Part shown: positions 61,894-64,000 of the stretch, piece by piece
How the letters are laid out: every line of letters begins with the position of its first letter
Position numbering within the stretch: the stretch's first letter is position 1
Origin: Acidobacteriota bacterium
GTDB lineage: Bacteria > Acidobacteriota > Blastocatellia > RBC074
DNA: 64,000 bases
Reading direction: 5' to 3'
NCBI GenBank assembly: GCA_016710075.1
Contig: JADJLO010000038.1
Coordinates: 248,001-312,000, forward strand
The notes under the pieces: generated by a model
Databases searched by the model: none
What the model saw: only the letters and a program-made list of their open reading frames with translations
What the model was told of the DNA's origin: nothing
Translations under genes and position numbers: made by a program

Positions 61894-64000
61894 ATGTTTA
61901 TCAGGTTGGATCAATATAAAACCAGGGGGAGAATCCTCTTACCGATTCTGCTGCTGATGCTTTGGCCGGCGGCTGTGCATCCGGCTGCCCAGCGGTTGGA
62001 AGCCGGAAAGCCTGTGCTGCGGGAAATGACCGGAGGGGAAACACACAAATATGTAGTTAGCCTCGAGCCAAATCAGTATCTGCAAATTGCAGCAGACCAA
62101 AAAGGTATCGACATTGTTATCAAGCTGATCGATCCGGCCGGGAAAGTTCAGGTAGAAATGGACAGCCCCAACAACACTCAGGGACCTGAGATAGCTTCAC
62201 TGATCGCAGGGCAACAAGGTAATTACCTGATCGAGATAGAATCTCTGATAAAGACCGCTCCGAAAGCTCAGTATGAATTATTGATCGATTCAATCCGAAC
62301 AGCCACTGAACAGGATCGCAAATGGATTGAGGGGCAGACGACCTATCTGGAGGGGCAACGGTTGCAATCCGAAGAGAAAGCGGATTCCCGAAGAAGAGCA
62401 ATCCTGCAATTCCAGGCGGCGGCTCTCATTTGGCGGACGCTTGGAGACCAGGTGATGGAGGCACACGCCCTGAGTTATGTCGCGGCGGTTTGTCGCGATC
62501 TTGGACAGCTTAAAAGGGCACTGGAGTCGTATGATGAGGCTCTGAAACTGCAACTGACGGGATCGGCTCGTCGTGAAGCGACATATACGCTTTTGAGCAC
62601 AGGCCGGGTTTACTACGAAATGGGTGAGCCTCAAAAGGCACTGGAACTGTACGGCCGGGCGCTACTCCAACAAAGAGAGATGCATGATTTATATGCGGAG
62701 GCTGAGACTCTTGGCGATATGGGGTTGGCTTTCTTCTCGATGGGAGAAGTTCGTCTGGCTCTTGAGCACTTCAATAATTCCCTGGCTTTTTGGAGCAGGA
62801 ACAAGATCCGTATCAGGGAGGCTGAGACGCTCAATAATATCGGGAACGGATACAGGGCAATTGGCGATTCCCAACAGGCAATGGAAAAATTCATCAGTTC
62901 CCTGGCGATATACAGAAGTCTGAAAGCCCGTGAAGGTGAAGCTGAGGAATTGAACAACATCGGGCACGTCAACAGCCTGCTCGGCGAATGGCAAAAGGCC
63001 CTGGATTATTACAAACAGGCCCTGATCCTTTGGCGTGCATCCGGTGATCGCCGCAGAGAGGCTATCGTGCTTAGCAACATCGGCCTTGCATACGCCTCAT
63101 TGAAAGATGCAAAAAAAGCCTTTGAGAACTATGAAGAATCGCTCAAATATCATCGCGAGGTCGGCAATCAACAGTTCGAAGCCGCCACACTTGAATATGC
63201 AGGAGATCTGCTGGCGTCATCCGGAGAATTCACAAAAGCCCTGAACAGCTATGATTCATCACTGACCATTCGACGGACGCTGGGAATTCGCCTGGGAGAG
63301 GCAAGCACCCTTGCCGGAATTGGTTTTCTATACAAGAAACTTAACGAACCGGGCAAATCACTGGAGAATTTAAATCAATCGCTTGATCTGAGTCGCGAAA
63401 TAGGAGATCGGCGTGGCGAGGCAAGAGCGCTCTATGGCATCGCCGGAATTGAACGCGACTTCGGTAACCTCGATCAAGCGCGAAAAGTCATTGATCAGGC
63501 ACTGTCGGCTGCGGAATCGGTGAGATCAGCCGCCGGCAGCCAGCAGTTAAGGGCAACATTTCTCGCATCGGTGCGGAAATATTTTGAATTGAGCATCGAC
63601 ATTCTCATGCAGATGCACCGTGCGAAACCGGATGCAGGATACGCGGAACTGGCGTTGCAGGCTGCCGAACGGGCGCGGGCGCGGGGTTTGATCGAGATGC
63701 TGGCGGAATCCAGGACCGAGATTCGACAGGGGGTCGATGCGGCCTTGCTTGAGCGAGAGCGCAAACTGGCTGAACTGATCAATGTCAAAGCTCAGAGAAA
63801 GCTTCAACTGCTCGCTCAAAATGCTTCAGAAGCGCAGTTGATGCTGTTAAATAGCGAGATCGGATCGCTTGAAGACGAGTACCAGCAGGCGCAGATCATG
63901 ATCCGGAAGAGCAGTCCGCGTTATGCCGCCATCACGCAGCCCCAGCCTCTCACTTTCAGGGAAATACAGGAGCGTGTTCTGGACAAGGACTCGATGCTGC
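61894..64000 (+). CDS. TPR-CHAT protein (caspase-like peptidase), partial
   Basis: 702 residues are in the window, and the frame is open at the right edge. A possible membrane/signal segment (about 15-32, LLPILLLMLWPAAVHP) is followed by a beta domain (about 40-130) that resembles the PPC-type domain (a YVVSLEPNQYLQIAADQKGI core). From about 165 to 530 there are about nine TPR units of ~40 residues (ALESYDEALKLQ, ALELYGRALLQQRE, NNIGNGYRAIGDSQQAMEKF). At the end the start of the CHAT region (FREIQERVLDKDSML) is seen; the catalytic His/Cys lie beyond the edge. CHAT proteins are cysteine peptidases activated by interaction with partners. Confidence 0.82.
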   Translation, partial: MFIRLDQYKTRGRILLPILLLMLWPAAVHPAAQRLEAGKPVLREMTGGETHKYVVSLEPNQYLQIAADQKGIDIVIKLIDPAGKVQVEMDSPNNTQGPEIASLIAGQQGNYLIEIESLIKTAPKAQYELLIDSIRTATEQDRKWIEGQTTYLEGQRLQSEEKADSRRRAILQFQAAALIWRTLGDQVMEAHALSYVAAVCRDLGQLKRALESYDEALKLQLTGSARREATYTLLSTGRVYYEMGEPQKALELYGRALLQQREMHDLYAEAETLGDMGLAFFSMGEVRLALEHFNNSLAFWSRNKIRIREAETLNNIGNGYRAIGDSQQAMEKFISSLAIYRSLKAREGEAEELNNIGHVNSLLGEWQKALDYYKQALILWRASGDRRREAIVLSNIGLAYASLKDAKKAFENYEESLKYHREVGNQQFEAATLEYAGDLLASSGEFTKALNSYDSSLTIRRTLGIRLGEASTLAGIGFLYKKLNEPGKSLENLNQSLDLSREIGDRRGEARALYGIAGIERDFGNLDQARKVIDQALSAAESVRSAAGSQQLRATFLASVRKYFELSIDILMQMHRAKPDAGYAELALQAAERARARGLIEMLAESRTEIRQGVDAALLERERKLAELINVKAQRKLQLLAQNASEAQLMLLNSEIGSLEDEYQQAQIMIRKSSPRYAAITQPQPLTFREIQERVLDKDSML

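Overview
The window looks like a chromosomal piece of a Gram-negative bacterium, most likely an acidobacterium (Blastocatellia-like). This is inferred from the mixture of an exosortase-A-type polysaccharide gene set, a FecR-domain secreted protein, DUF2007/CutA/DapF neighbours, methylmalonyl-CoA genes and a TPR-CHAT protein beside a Rab-like GTPase; no rRNA or tRNA is present to confirm it. Most genes lie on the minus strand in the middle of the window.

Layout. 1-5.6 kb: end of an APC permease, an ABC ATPase with a soluble partner, a 7TM-HD phosphodiesterase fused to a polynucleotide-kinase-like domain, and a histone-deacetylase-family enzyme. 5.8-9.1 kb: FecR-domain protein, a membrane-anchored unknown, and homoserine dehydrogenase broken by a one-base frameshift. 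9.2-19.6 kb: two-component system, cutA, DUF2007, dapF, PfkB kinase, TPR protein, MTA phosphorylase, parvulin-type PPIase, methylmalonyl-CoA epimerase, MeaB and a DUF4126 membrane protein. 19.6-40.8 kb: a long minus-strand polysaccharide cluster of the exosortase-A-associated type (glycosyltransferases, asparagine-synthetase-like amidotransferase, O-ligase/polymerase, FemAB, polysaccharide deacetylase, tandem methyltransferase, sigma-like protein). It is interrupted by a cobalamin adenosyltransferase and by a block with two paralogous alpha/beta hydrolases and a PQQ dehydrogenase. 41.4-49 kb: membrane proteins, a beta-lactamase-like protein, GlpX, thymidine kinase, M20 peptidase, a truncated DsbA-like protein and an MFS transporter. 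49.5-56.4 kb: ECF sigma factor, anti-sigma factor, a degenerate HtrA/PDZ protein, ThiE, ROK kinase and a TPR protein. 56.7-64 kb: a same-strand locus of a coiled-coil protein, an OmpA-domain membrane protein, a Rab-like GTPase, a papain-like peptidase, an unknown, a lysine-rich small protein and a TPR-CHAT protein cut by the window edge.

The last locus is the best candidate for an undescribed system: a GTPase switch coupled to a membrane/peptidoglycan anchor and two predicted cysteine peptidases. Second is the fusion of a c-di-AMP-phosphodiesterase-like HD protein with an RNA-repair-type kinase domain.

Six genes (hom, the amidotransferase, one GT2, the MFS transporter, the anti-sigma factor and a TPR protein) carry frameshifts or an internal deletion. 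Several sit at or next to short homopolymers, so sequencing or assembly error is a serious explanation alongside gene decay. Intergenic DNA is rich in perfect inverted repeats, including two members of one dispersed family.
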